Shown piece after piece: positions 24,636-37,122 of a stretch of DNA of 64,000 nt (the stretch's first letter is position 1; the number at the start of each line of letters is the position of its first letter). The DNA comes from Aminobacter carboxidus (GTDB taxonomy: Bacteria > Pseudomonadota > Alphaproteobacteria > Rhizobiales > Rhizobiaceae). A program made the translations under genes and the position numbers. The stretch covers positions 558,001 to 622,000 of the forward strand of contig NZ_JACZEP010000002.1 in NCBI RefSeq assembly GCF_014863355.1. The letters are read 5' to 3'. The notes under the pieces were generated by a model. It had not been told where the DNA came from. It did no database searches and worked only from the letters and a program-made list of their open reading frames with translations.

Positions 24636-26764
24636 TGAACGCGAGCGCATCCATGAACAATTCGATCCTGCAGGTCGAACACCTGTCGATGAAGTTCGGC
24701 GGCCTTGTTGCCATCGGCGATCTGTCGTTCGAAGCCAAGCGCGGCGAAATTACCGCGCTGATCGGCCCGAACGGTGCCGGTAAGACCACTGTCTTCAACT
24801 GCATCACCGGCTTCTACAAGCCGACCGAAGGCATGATCCGGTTCAACGGCAAGGATGGCGGCGAGTTCCTGCTCGAGCGCATGCCCGACTTCCAGATCAC
24901 GGCCAAGGCCAAAGTGGCGCGTACCTTCCAGAACATCCGGCTGTTTTCGGGCATGACGCTGCTCGAAAACCTGCTGGTGGCGCAGCACAACAAGCTGATG
25001 AAGGCCTCGGGCTATACTGTCCTGGGCCTGCTCGGCCTCGGTGGCTATCGCAAGGCTTCAGCTGAATCGGTCGATATCGCCAAGCACTGGCTGGAGAAGG
25101 CCGAACTGATCGACCGCGCCGACGATCCGGCCGGTGATCTTCCCTACGGTGCGCAGCGGCGGCTCGAGATCGCGCGTGCCATGTGCACCGGGCCGGAGCT
25201 GCTTTGCCTCGACGAACCGGCGGCAGGTCTCAATCCGAAAGAGTCGCTGGCGCTCAACACGTTGCTCATCGACATCAAGAACAACACCGGCACGTCGATC
25301 CTGCTCATCGAGCACGACATGTCGGTGGTCATGCAGATCTCCGATCATGTCGTGGTGCTCGAATACGGCCGCAAGATCTCCGACGGCGACCCGATGTCGG
25401 TCAGGACCGATCCGAAGGTCATCGCCGCCTATCTCGGCGTCGACGACGAGGAGGTCGCCACCGTTCTCGTCGAGGTCGGCGACGAACAGGTGATCGAAGA
25501 GCTTGAAGGCGTGCCCGATCCGGCGCATGGCCCAGGCTCGTCGTCTTCGATGATGGCCGGTCCGGTCAGCGACACCATCGGCCACAGCGACGGACACGGC
25601 GAGGTCGTGACCGTTTCCAAGGGTGCGTCGAAGGCGGCACAGGTTGAAGCTCGCGATGCCGCCCGTTCGGTGGCCGCCGCTGCCGAGGCTGCGGCTACTG
25701 CAAAACCCAAGGCCAAGGCGACCGAGGCGAAATCGGCCGCGGCTCCCGCCGCCGGGCTGATGGCCGCGCCCAAGCCGGCGAAGGCTGCTCCTGTCGCAAA
25801 AGCTCCAGCCAAGCCGAAAATTCCTGCCACGAGCGCGGCGTCGGTGGCATCAGTTGCCAAGGCAAAGACCGCCACTGCCAAGCCGGCGGTGGTAAAAGCC
25901 GACGCGCCAAAGGCCGCTGCAAAGCCTGCCAAGACACCGGCTGCGAAACCGGCAGCCAAGGCGACGGCTAAGCCCTCTGCGGCTGCACCGAAGACGGTGA
26001 CCGCGAAGGCTGTGCCGGCGAAAGCCAACGCCGCGCCTGCTCTGAAAGCAGCGGCAAAACCGGCACCGTCAAAACCTGCGGCGGCAACGGCTGCCAAGCC
26101 GACCCCAGCGCCGAAAGCGGCGGCGGGCAAAGCACCGGTGAAGGCCGTGGCAGCGCCCAAGGCTCAGGCGAAATCGATCAAGCCGGTTGCGACGCCAAAG
26201 ACCGTAACATCGGCCAAGCCGGCTGCGTCGAAGGCATCAACGGCCAAGGCGCCTGTGGCCAAAGCGCTCGCTGACAAGCCTGCGTCGAAGGCACCAGCCG
26301 CCAAGGCCCCGGCTGTCAAGGCGACTGACAAGCCTGCGGTGAAGGCGGCGGCCAAGCCAGCCCCGGCACCCATGGTCAAGGTGGCGGCTGCCAAGCCCGC
26401 AGCGAAGGCAGCGGTGACACCCGCGAAGGCTGCGGCAACAAAGGTTGCGACTGCGACCAAGGCACCGGCCAAAGCCCCTGCCGCCAAGACCATCGCCAAC
26501 GTGCTTGCCGCTCCGCGCGGCGGTGTGGCGGACCGGCTGATCCAGATCAAGGGCATCGGACCGGTGAACGAGAAGAAGCTCAACGACCACGGCATTTTCC
26601 ATTTCGATCAGGTGGCCGGATGGAAGAAGTCTGACATCGAGGCGGCGGAGGCCTATCTCGCCTTCGATGGCCGGATCGAGCGCGAAGACTGGGTGGGGCA
26701 GGCCAAGGCGCTGGCGCGTGAAGCGGCCAAGCCGGCGAAAGCCAAGCGCGGAGGTGGCAAGTGA
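24635..26764 (+). CDS. livG: LivG ABC ATPase fused to Ala/Lys/Pro-rich linker and helix-hairpin-helix domain
   Basis: The 709-residue protein starts with a normal LivG ATPase (about residues 10-275): Walker A GPNGAGKT at 44-51, LPYGAQRRLEIARAM in place of the LSGGQ signature, Walker B LLCLDEP and H-loop LLIEHDMSVVM. About 300 residues (roughly 325-620) of Ala/Lys/Pro repeats follow. The end is a compact domain (about 622-700) with IKGIGPVNEKKLNDHGIFHFDQ, a helix-hairpin-helix module that I know from the C-termini of rhizobial NuoE and ribosomal protein L21. LivG is normally about 250-300 residues. The frame is unbroken and overlaps livF by four bases. The function of the tail is unknown. Confidence 0.92.
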   Translation: MNASASMNNSILQVEHLSMKFGGLVAIGDLSFEAKRGEITALIGPNGAGKTTVFNCITGFYKPTEGMIRFNGKDGGEFLLERMPDFQITAKAKVARTFQNIRLFSGMTLLENLLVAQHNKLMKASGYTVLGLLGLGGYRKASAESVDIAKHWLEKAELIDRADDPAGDLPYGAQRRLEIARAMCTGPELLCLDEPAAGLNPKESLALNTLLIDIKNNTGTSILLIEHDMSVVMQISDHVVVLEYGRKISDGDPMSVRTDPKVIAAYLGVDDEEVATVLVEVGDEQVIEELEGVPDPAHGPGSSSSMMAGPVSDTIGHSDGHGEVVTVSKGASKAAQVEARDAARSVAAAAEAAATAKPKAKATEAKSAAAPAAGLMAAPKPAKAAPVAKAPAKPKIPATSAASVASVAKAKTATAKPAVVKADAPKAAAKPAKTPAAKPAAKATAKPSAAAPKTVTAKAVPAKANAAPALKAAAKPAPSKPAAATAAKPTPAPKAAAGKAPVKAVAAPKAQAKSIKPVATPKTVTSAKPAASKASTAKAPVAKALADKPASKAPAAKAPAVKATDKPAVKAAAKPAPAPMVKVAAAKPAAKAAVTPAKAAATKVATATKAPAKAPAAKTIANVLAAPRGGVADRLIQIKGIGPVNEKKLNDHGIFHFDQVAGWKKSDIEAAEAYLAFDGRIEREDWVGQAKALAREAAKPAKAKRGGGK

Positions 26765-27492
26765 CGGCGGCAAGAGCTTTGCTCGACATCAAGGGTGTCG
26801 AGACCTACTACGGCAACATCCGTGCGCTGAGCGGCGTCGATGTTGCCGTCAACGAAGGCGAAATCGTCGCTCTGATCGGCGCCAATGGCGCCGGCAAGTC
26901 GACGCTGATGATGACCATCTTTGGTACGCCGAGGGCGCGCCGCGGCACCATTACTTTCGCCGGTACCGACATTACCGACCTGCCGACGCACGAGATCGCC
27001 AGGCTGCGCATCGCGCAGTCGCCGGAAGGGCGGCGCATCTTCCCGCGCATGACGGTGATGGAAAACCTGCAGATGGGCGCAAGCCTCGACAACCTCAAAT
27101 ATTACGATGAGGACGTCGAGAAGGTGTTCACCCTGTTCCCCAGGCTCAAGGAACGCATCGCCCAGCGCGGCGGCACGCTTTCGGGCGGCGAGCAGCAGAT
27201 GCTGTCGATCGGCCGGGCGCTGATGGCGCGGCCCAAGCTGCTTTTGCTCGATGAACCTTCGCTTGGTCTGGCGCCGCTGATCGTCAAGCAGATCTTCGAC
27301 GCCATCCGCGAGCTCAATCGTACCCAGGGCCTGACCGTGTTCCTTGTCGAGCAGAACGCTTTTGGCGCTCTGAAGCTCGCCACGCGCGGTTACGTCATGG
27401 TCAATGGCGTGGTCACGATGAGCGGCACCGGCAAGGACCTTCTCGCCAATCCAGAGGTTCGCGCGGCCTATCTCGAAGGCGGCCGCCACTAG
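26761..27492 (+). CDS. livF: Branched-chain amino acid ABC transporter ATPase LivF
   Basis: A 243-residue ATPase of normal length: Walker A GANGAGKST, the LivF-specific IAQSPEGRRIFPRMTVMENL, signature LSGGEQQMLSIGRALM, Walker B LLLLDEPSLGLAP and H-loop FLVEQN. It starts at a GTG that overlaps the livG stop (GTGA). It pairs with LivG to power uptake of branched-chain or related amino acids. Unlike LivG it has no tail. Confidence 0.96.
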   Translation: MTAARALLDIKGVETYYGNIRALSGVDVAVNEGEIVALIGANGAGKSTLMMTIFGTPRARRGTITFAGTDITDLPTHEIARLRIAQSPEGRRIFPRMTVMENLQMGASLDNLKYYDEDVEKVFTLFPRLKERIAQRGGTLSGGEQQMLSIGRALMARPKLLLLDEPSLGLAPLIVKQIFDAIRELNRTQGLTVFLVEQNAFGALKLATRGYVMVNGVVTMSGTGKDLLANPEVRAAYLEGGRH

Positions 27493-27503
27493 GAGGATCC
27501 ATC

Positions 27504-27851
27504 ATGCACGGCATTCTCTATGAGGAAGCCTCGATCTGGCAGTTCTTTTTCGTCACCTGCGTTCTGGGTGGCTGGGCTGCCTGGATGACTGGCCGCGCCT
27601 GCGCCCAGACATGGCGAAACTACCCCCAGCTCGTGCTCTACATATTGGGGCTCGGTATCGCCATCCGCTTCATCCATCATGCCCTGTTCGAAGGCACGAT
27701 GTTCACGCTGCAATACTATGCCGTCGACACCATCATTCTGCTCGCCTTTGCAATAATTGGTTATAAATACACGCGAACGAACCAGATGGTGACGCAATAC
27801 AATTGGCTTTATGAAAAGGTTTCGCCTCTTTCTTGGAGATCGAAGTCCTGA
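27504..27851 (+). CDS. Small membrane protein of the liv operon (DUF6867-like)
   Basis: A 115-residue protein with about three hydrophobic segments (around residues 13-33, 45-63 and 72-90) and a polar C-terminus. It lies 11 bases after livF behind an AGGAGG-type site and just ahead of the binding-protein gene, so it is transcribed with the transporter. I recall proteins like this at the same place in other Hyphomicrobiales, labelled DUF6867; function is unknown. An accessory role in the permease complex is a guess from position. Confidence 0.75.
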   Translation: MHGILYEEASIWQFFFVTCVLGGWAAWMTGRACAQTWRNYPQLVLYILGLGIAIRFIHHALFEGTMFTLQYYAVDTIILLAFAIIGYKYTRTNQMVTQYNWLYEKVSPLSWRSKS

Positions 27852-27995
27852 GGGGCAGAAGCTAAATATCGGCGCCGATTCGCCAATGAATCGGCGTGAC
27901 AACTGCCGGAAAATCGGCAAACTCACCTTTCTGCGATATGGGTGGGCATCGCAAGAAAGAAACTCCACGCCCACTCAATTAATGGGAGTGTTTCA

Positions 27996-29111
27996 ATGAA
28001 AAAGTCACTTTTGTCGGCTGTTGCACTGACCGCGCTCGTCGCGTTCAGCGGCAGCGCATGGGCCGATATCATCGTCGGCGTTGCAGGTCCGATCACCGGC
28101 CCGAATGCTGCCTTCGGAGCGCAGCTCCAGAAGGGCGCCGAGCAGGCCGTTGCGGACATCAACGCAGCTGGTGGCATGAACGGCGAGCAGATCAAGCTCG
28201 TGGTTGGTGACGACGTTTCCGATCCGAAGCAGGGCATTTCGGTCGCCAACAAGTTCGTCGCTGACGGCGTCAAGTTCGTCATCGGTCACTTCAACTCGGG
28301 CGTTTCGATCCCGGCTTCGGAAGTCTACGCCGAAAACGGCATCCTCGAAATCACCCCGGCTGCGACCAATCCGAAGTTCACCGAGCGTGGCCTGTGGAAC
28401 GTGTTCCGCACCTGCGGCCGTGACGACCAGCAGGGTGCTATTGCTGGTGCGTACCTCGCCGAGAAGTTCAAGGACGCCAAGATCGCCGTCATCCACGACA
28501 AGACGCCTTATGGTCAGGGCCTTGCCGACGAAACCAAGAAGTCGATGAACACCGCCGGCCTGACTGAGGTCATGTACGAAGGCGTCAACATCGGCGACAA
28601 GGATTTCGCTGCGCTGATCGGCAAGATGAAGGAAGCCGGCGTCACGATCATCTACTGGGGCGGTCTTCACACCGAAGCCGGCCTGATCATCCGCCAGGCG
28701 GCTGACCAGGGCCTCAAGGCGACGCTTGTTTCGGGCGATGGCATCGTGTCGAACGAACTGGCCTCGATCGCTGGCGACGCTGTTGCCGGTACGCTCAACA
28801 CCTTCGGTCCCGATCCGACCTTGAACCCGGCCAACAACGCGCTGGTCGAGAAGTTCCGCGCCGCCGGCTTCAACCCTGAAGCCTACACGCTGTACTCCTA
28901 CGCCGCGATGCAGGTCGTTGCGGGTGCTGCCAAGGCTGCAAACTCGGTCGATCCGCAGGAAGTCGCCAAGGCGATGAAGGCAAACACCTTCCCGACCGTG
29001 CTCGGCGACATGGGCTTCGACGAGAAGGGCGACCCGAAGCTGCCAGGCTACATCATGTATGAGTGGGTCAAGGGCGACGACGGCAAGTACACCTACAAGC
29101 CGCAGAAGTAA
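27996..29111 (+). CDS. livJ: Branched-chain amino acid ABC transporter substrate-binding protein
   Basis: A 371-residue periplasmic type I binding protein. A signal peptide (about residues 1-23, cleaved after SAWA) precedes the mature start [20 protein letters not shown]. Typical elements are [39 protein letters not shown] and [16 protein letters not shown]. It delivers leucine, isoleucine, valine or related amino acids to LivHMGF. It is separated from the upstream gene by 144 bases, so it may also have its own promoter to give the excess typical of binding proteins. A strong terminator follows. Confidence 0.94.
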   Translation: MKKSLLSAVALTALVAFSGSAWADIIVGVAGPITGPNAAFGAQLQKGAEQAVADINAAGGMNGEQIKLVVGDDVSDPKQGISVANKFVADGVKFVIGHFNSGVSIPASEVYAENGILEITPAATNPKFTERGLWNVFRTCGRDDQQGAIAGAYLAEKFKDAKIAVIHDKTPYGQGLADETKKSMNTAGLTEVMYEGVNIGDKDFAALIGKMKEAGVTIIYWGGLHTEAGLIIRQAADQGLKATLVSGDGIVSNELASIAGDAVAGTLNTFGPDPTLNPANNALVEKFRAAGFNPEAYTLYSYAAMQVVAGAAKAANSVDPQEVAKAMKANTFPTVLGDMGFDEKGDPKLPGYIMYEWVKGDDGKYTYKPQK

Positions 29112-29137
29112 TTTCAGCACCGTTTGCTGACGAAAGA

Positions 29138-29167
29138 TGCCCGGCGCTTTGCGTCGGGCATTTTTTT
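29138..29167 (+). terminator. Rho-independent terminator of the liv operon
   Basis: TGCCCGGCGC and GCGTCGGGCA form a 10-bp stem with one mismatch around a TTT loop, followed by seven T residues. It lies 26 bases after the binding-protein stop. Confidence 0.93.
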
Positions 29168-29301
29168 GTGTCGTGGAAAATATGGCAGTCTGACCCTAGG
29201 GAAATTAAATCGATTTAGGGCAACGTGTTTTCGGTTGCACCGCAGCATTTTCCCGCTAATCATTCGCCGCCTCTTAAATATCCCGTGTCTGGAGCGTTTT
29301 C

Positions 29302-32760
<3,459 letters not shown>

Positions 32761-32813
32761 ATAGTTGCAGGCCGAGCACGTTCGTCGTTGCCCGGCCGCT
32801 CCAACACCTAGGT

Positions 32814-33632
32814 TTAGAACAGGCCTTGGCCGGCTTTGGCTTCTTCCGCCACGGTGCGGCGGATCAGGTTCTTGTACATGTAGCCGCGCTGGCCCTTGTA
32901 GACGACCGTGCACCAGTTGCAGTCGCCCTCAGCTTCGATCTCGGCATTCGCGGGAACGACGACGATCACCTTGGATTCGTCGGCCGGCCCGTCGCGCAGA
33001 TTGGCGTATTTGACCACCTTTGCCGGGCGCAGGTCCGGCAGCGGTCCAGTGCTGCCCACGGTATTGCCGGTTGCGCCGTCGATCATGCCCGTCTGCTGCT
33101 CGAGCATCGCCACTTCGGTTTCCGTCTCCGCCACCTGGACGTCGATCGAACCACGCAACCCTTCGGTCGTTATCGCCGTGGTGGGCGCCGGGTCGGGCAC
33201 CTGGCTCGCGAGCGCCGAGGGGAACGGCGTTGTGGCGATCTCGCCGCGCTCGTCGGGGCCTGTGGCTGCGGTCGGTGTGGGTTTTTCGAAATGACCAGTG
33301 GCAGGCGACGATGCCGGGGCTGCCAGCAGCGGTGCCTGCGTTGCGGCAACCGGAGCAACTGCCGTGCGAGCGGGCGCGGTCATAATCGGCTCGGCCGTCG
33401 CTGTCTTGACTTCGATGCCGGAAGCAGTGGTTTCGAGGCGCGGTGGCAGGACGGCTGCGGTTTCTATCGGGTCGGGCTCGTCGCTGCCGGAGAACCCGAA
33501 GGCGACGATTGCGATTGCCAAGACCGCGGCGACGCCAAGCAAGGCGACCTCAAGCCTCGACAAATGCAACCGGGGCAGGCGGGCGGCGAGGCCGCTGGAT
33601 ATCCCGGCAAGCCGGAAAACGGGGGTGTTCAT
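32814..33632 (-). CDS. Membrane-anchored SH3-domain protein
   Basis: A 272-residue protein: basic N-terminus, one membrane segment (about residues 28-48), a Pro/Ala/Thr-rich linker of about 150 residues and a C-terminal bacterial SH3 domain (about 200-265; YANLRDGPADESKVIVVVP, then GDCNWCTVVYKGQRGYMYK). Bacterial SH3 domains often bind peptidoglycan or peptides in the periplasm. The start MNTPVFRLAG was chosen over upstream frames without coding character. Partner and role are not evident. Confidence 0.8.
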   Translation of the reverse strand: MNTPVFRLAGISSGLAARLPRLHLSRLEVALLGVAAVLAIAIVAFGFSGSDEPDPIETAAVLPPRLETTASGIEVKTATAEPIMTAPARTAVAPVAATQAPLLAAPASSPATGHFEKPTPTAATGPDERGEIATTPFPSALASQVPDPAPTTAITTEGLRGSIDVQVAETETEVAMLEQQTGMIDGATGNTVGSTGPLPDLRPAKVVKYANLRDGPADESKVIVVVPANAEIEAEGDCNWCTVVYKGQRGYMYKNLIRRTVAEEAKAGQGLF

Positions 33633-34000
33633 GACACAAGACTCCACACTGGCACGACCCGGCGACAATGCCGAAGCCGACCCCCAACCCGATTTGGCAT
33701 GCAACGCATCGAAACGATTGCGAACGTGGAGTGTGTTGCCCGTCCCGCCGCAGTTTCTAGGCTTGTGAGCTAACTCAGCTATTCGACGGAATTCGGGCAA
33801 TCGTTAACCTTTGTTACCGGCCTGGCCCAATGCTTGCCGCGAAAGCTGCCTTGACGTGAAATTCAATCGATTTAAAAGTGGAGCGATGCAAGGACACATG
33901 GTGACCGATCCGAACGGAGCCGGTCACTTTTTGAATCCCGCGATCACGGCAGGCTGAGATCGATTTCAGCCGCCGGGCAGCCATGTTAGGAGTGCGTTCG
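33633..34000 (+). other. Divergent intergenic region with palindrome and orphan terminator-like hairpin
   Basis: Between the SH3 gene (- strand) and the MFS gene (+ strand). TCAATCGATTTA at 33863-33874 is one base from the palindrome upstream of pyc, and TTGACG (33851) could be a -35 element. GTGACCG (33901-33907) and CGGTCAC (33921-33927) form a stem followed by five T residues (to 33932), looking like a + strand terminator although no gene precedes it. A short RNA ending there, or a leader attenuator for the MFS gene, are both possible. Confidence 0.4.
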
Positions 34001-35194
34001 ATGAACGCCAAAGACGCCACCCCGACATCCGCCAATGCAGCCTCGGCCCGATGGGCCGTCGCGGCCGCGTTTTTCATGAATGGCTTCATGACTGGAAGCT
34101 GGGCACCGCAGATCCCGCTGCTGGTCACCCGGCTCGGTATCAGCGAGTTCGTGCTCGGCCTGCTGATCCTTGTCTTCGGCATCGGCGCGCTGACGGCGAT
34201 GCCGTTCTCAGGCTACCTGATGACCAAGCGCGGCTCACGTCCTGTGGTCATCGGCTTCGCCTGGGTTCTGGTCTTTTCACTGTTGCTGGTGGCGCTGGCG
34301 CCCAACGTCTGGCTGACCGCGCTGACGATGTACATCTTCGGCGCCACCGCAGGGGCCATGGATGTCGCCATGAACGCCAACGCGGTCGCGGTGGAAAAGC
34401 GGCTGTCGCGGGCAATCATGTCGTCGTCGCACGGTTTCTGGAGCCTTGGCGGCTTCGTCGGCGGTGGGCTCGGTGGCATCGCTATCCAGCAATTCGGGCA
34501 TCTGCCGCACGCCATGTTCGCCACGGTTGTCGCCGCCGCCATCACCGCCTTTGCCCTGCGCTATCTGATCGAAGACAAGCCGGTGGCGCATGAGCACAGG
34601 CATTTCCGTATGCCGCGTCAGGCGGCCATCTATCTTGTCGGCCTTATGGCGCTGTTTTCGATGATCCCGGAAGGTGCCGTGCTCGACTGGGCGGCGCTCT
34701 ATCTCAAGCAGGAACTTGGGGCCGACATCGCTACCGCCGGCTTCGCCTTTGCCGCCTTCTCCGGCATCATGGCGCTGATGCGGTTCCTGGGTGACGGCGT
34801 GCGCAACCGCTTCGGCGCGGTCAACACGCTGCGCGTCTCGGCTCTGGTCGCTGCCGCCGGCATGCTGGCGGCAGGTCTCGCGCCCAATCCCTGGATTGCC
34901 ATCGCTGCCTTCGCCATGTGCGGGCTGGGCGTTGCCAACATGGTTCCGATCGCCTTTTCGGCCGCCGGCAATCAGCCCGGCGTGGTGCCAAACATCGGCA
35001 TGAGCGTTGTCACCACCATGGGCTATTCAGGCATATTGGTGGCGCCGTCGGCGATCGGCTTCGTTGCCGGCCATACCGGCTTCGCGCCGATCTTCGTCAC
35101 CTTGTCGGGTTTGCTGGTGGTGGTATCGGTGATGGCAGGGCTTGCCCGCCATGCCGACTTCCGCGCCGTGGCTCAGACAGCGCCGGCGGAATAG
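34001..35194 (+). CDS. MFS transporter (YbjJ/fucose-permease-like)
   Basis: A 397-residue inner-membrane protein with about 12 hydrophobic segments. FMNGFMTGSWAPQIPLL at the start, GATAGAMDVAMNANAVAVEK and SSSHGFWSLGGFVGGGLGG resemble the YbjJ branch of the major facilitator superfamily. The substrate is unknown. AGGAG eight bases before the ATG at 34001 supports this start over the ATG at 33983. Its 3' end overlaps the convergent LysR gene by 22 bases. Confidence 0.83.
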   Translation: MNAKDATPTSANAASARWAVAAAFFMNGFMTGSWAPQIPLLVTRLGISEFVLGLLILVFGIGALTAMPFSGYLMTKRGSRPVVIGFAWVLVFSLLLVALAPNVWLTALTMYIFGATAGAMDVAMNANAVAVEKRLSRAIMSSSHGFWSLGGFVGGGLGGIAIQQFGHLPHAMFATVVAAAITAFALRYLIEDKPVAHEHRHFRMPRQAAIYLVGLMALFSMIPEGAVLDWAALYLKQELGADIATAGFAFAAFSGIMALMRFLGDGVRNRFGAVNTLRVSALVAAAGMLAAGLAPNPWIAIAAFAMCGLGVANMVPIAFSAAGNQPGVVPNIGMSVVTTMGYSGILVAPSAIGFVAGHTGFAPIFVTLSGLLVVVSVMAGLARHADFRAVAQTAPAE

Positions 35195-36066
35195 CGCTTC
35201 AGTTCTTCATGCAGGAAGTCGGCGACGCGGCGGATTCGTACGCTTGCGCGCACGTCGCGATGCATTGCGAGCCAGACCGGCAGCACAGGCAGCGGCAGAT
35301 CAGGCAGGACGACCTCCAGCCCGGGCTCGCGCCAGATCAGTGGCAGCTGGGCGATACCAATGCCATTGCCGGCGCGCACCGCTTGCCACAGCACGATGTG
35401 GTTGTCGGAGCGGAAACGAAAGGCATGCCGTGTCATCTCGGGGTAGAACCGCTCAAGGCCCCGGATCATCTCGTCGCTGCGGTCGAAGCCGATCAGGCCG
35501 TGCTGCTGCAGATCCTCCGGTTGTTGCGGCCGTCCACGGCGGTCGAGATAGGCTGAGGTCGCGCACATGTTGAGCGCGATGTCGGTGACCTTGCGGGCTA
35601 CAAGCTCGTTCTGGGCCGGCTGTACCATGCGGATGGCGATGTCGGCGTCGCGGCGCAGCAGGTTCTCGACCTGGTTGGATGCAACGACCTCGACCTCGAT
35701 GCCGGGCTCCTCCAGTCCCAGACGCGCCATCATCGCCGGCAGGACGTGGGCTGCCACCATTTCGCTTGCGGCGATCCGGACCGTGCCCTCGATCGCTTCC
35801 ACCGAACCCAGCGCCAGCCGCGCGAAGGAGGTTGCCTGGGCACTGACCGCGCGGCCTCGTTCGAACAACAGGCTGCCGGCTTCGGTCAGCACATAACCCT
35901 GCCGACCACGGCGGAAAAGCGTGACATCGAGCGCCTTCTCGAGCTCGGTGATATGGCGTCCGAGCGTCGGCTGGCTCGAGCCCAGGCTGCGCGCCGCCGC
36001 CGACAGGCTGCCGGTCTCGGCAACCGCGACAAAACTCCGGATGAGGTTCCAGTCGAGCTCAGGCAT
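35173..36066 (-). CDS. LysR-family transcriptional regulator
   Basis: A 297-residue regulator. The N-terminal winged HTH (about residues 4-62) has FVAVAETGSLSAAARSLGSS and QPTLGRHITELEKAL; the effector-binding domain covers about 90-290. It is divergent from the NAD(P)-binding protein at 36163 with an AT-rich gap of about 96 bases containing ATATTCAAAAATGCATAT, a dyad with the LysR T-N11-A character. It probably controls that gene and itself; the signal is unknown. Longer upstream frames overlap the divergent gene. Confidence 0.87.
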   Translation of the reverse strand: MPELDWNLIRSFVAVAETGSLSAAARSLGSSQPTLGRHITELEKALDVTLFRRGRQGYVLTEAGSLLFERGRAVSAQATSFARLALGSVEAIEGTVRIAASEMVAAHVLPAMMARLGLEEPGIEVEVVASNQVENLLRRDADIAIRMVQPAQNELVARKVTDIALNMCATSAYLDRRGRPQQPEDLQQHGLIGFDRSDEMIRGLERFYPEMTRHAFRFRSDNHIVLWQAVRAGNGIGIAQLPLIWREPGLEVVLPDLPLPVLPVWLAMHRDVRASVRIRRVADFLHEELKRYSAGAV

Positions 36067-36162
36067 ATATTCAAAAATGCATATCATAACTCCATTTGCA
36101 GTCAATTTATTTCCTGAAATGAATGAACGACATTGCGGCACAGACAAACCGGAGTGACCGAC

Positions 36163-37116
36163 ATGACCAAGATCGCAATACTGGGTGCCCGTGGCCGGCT
36201 CGGCCGCGCTGTCGCCAAGGCCTTCCTCGATGCCGGATATGAAGTGCGGGCGATCACCCGCGACGGCAAGCTGCCGGCGGAACTGACCGGCGCCGAAGCG
36301 TTCGCTGCCGATGCACTCGACCGGCGGTCGCTGGCCGACGCCACCCGAGGCGTGGACATCATCTTCAACGGCCTGAGCCCTGTCTACTCGGACTGGAGTT
36401 CGGTCCTGCCGATGGCCGAAAACGTCATGGCGGCGTGCCACGCCAACGGCGCTCTGCACATGGTTGCGGGCACGGTCTACAATTTCGGCTCGCCAATGCC
36501 GGCTGAAATCACCGAGGACACGCCCCAGCATCCGAGCACCGAGAAGGGTCGCATCCGGGCCAAGCAGGAAGAGCTGTACCGGCGCGAGGCCGAGGCTGGG
36601 CGGGTGCGCACGGTCCTGCTCAGGGCCGGCGACTTCTTCGGCGGCAAGGGCACCGGCTCGTGGTTCGACCTGGTCATTGCTTCGAAGTTCGCCAACGGCG
36701 TCTACACAGCGCCTGGTCCGGTCGAGCTCGTCCATGCCTGGGCGTACTTGCCCGACCTCGCCAACAGCTTCGTTGCGCTTGCCGACGCAGGGCAACGGCT
36801 CGACAGCTATGAGAACTTCAACTTCCCCGGCCATGCGCTGACCGATCTCGAAATCAAGGCAGCGATGGAGCGCGTGACCGGTCGCCGGCTGAGGCTCGCC
36901 TCGATGCCCTGGTGGGTGTTGCGTGCCGGTAGCCCGTTCGTTGCGATGTGGAAGGCGATCGTGTCGATGTCTTATCTTCGCTTCGAACCGCACCGGCTGG
37001 TGTCGTCGAGGCTGGAGGCCGTCATCGGAGAAATCCCGCACACGCCGCTCGACGAGGCGGTGAAAGGGGCGCTCGACGATCTCGGCCTGTTGCCCGCCAG
37101 GCTCAAGGCTGCCTGA
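36163..37116 (+). CDS. NAD(P)-binding epimerase/reductase-like protein (atypical SDR)
   Basis: A 317-residue Rossmann-fold protein. The N-terminal dinucleotide motif is KIAILGARGRLGRAVAKAFL, followed by FAADALDRRSLADATRGVD, typical of NmrA/NAD-dependent epimerase-like atypical SDRs. MVAGTVYNFG replaces the classical YxxxK region (tyrosine in the usual place, no clear lysine four residues later), so catalysis is uncertain. The ATG at 36163 follows GGAG. It is divergent from LysR, a common arrangement for stress-inducible reductases. Substrate unknown. Confidence 0.8.
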   Translation: MTKIAILGARGRLGRAVAKAFLDAGYEVRAITRDGKLPAELTGAEAFAADALDRRSLADATRGVDIIFNGLSPVYSDWSSVLPMAENVMAACHANGALHMVAGTVYNFGSPMPAEITEDTPQHPSTEKGRIRAKQEELYRREAEAGRVRTVLLRAGDFFGGKGTGSWFDLVIASKFANGVYTAPGPVELVHAWAYLPDLANSFVALADAGQRLDSYENFNFPGHALTDLEIKAAMERVTGRRLRLASMPWWVLRAGSPFVAMWKAIVSMSYLRFEPHRLVSSRLEAVIGEIPHTPLDEAVKGALDDLGLLPARLKAA

Positions 37117-37122
37117 TCGCTA

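Noticed and set aside
22983-24650. 555-codon antisense frame opposite livM
   Set aside because: Highly charged Asp/Gln/His-rich translation typical of the reverse strand of membrane-protein genes.
25610-26500. Frameshift or assembly error explaining the long livG tail
   Set aside because: The frame remains open with consistent Ala/Lys/Pro coding, a folded domain follows, and the stop overlaps livF exactly as expected for coupling.
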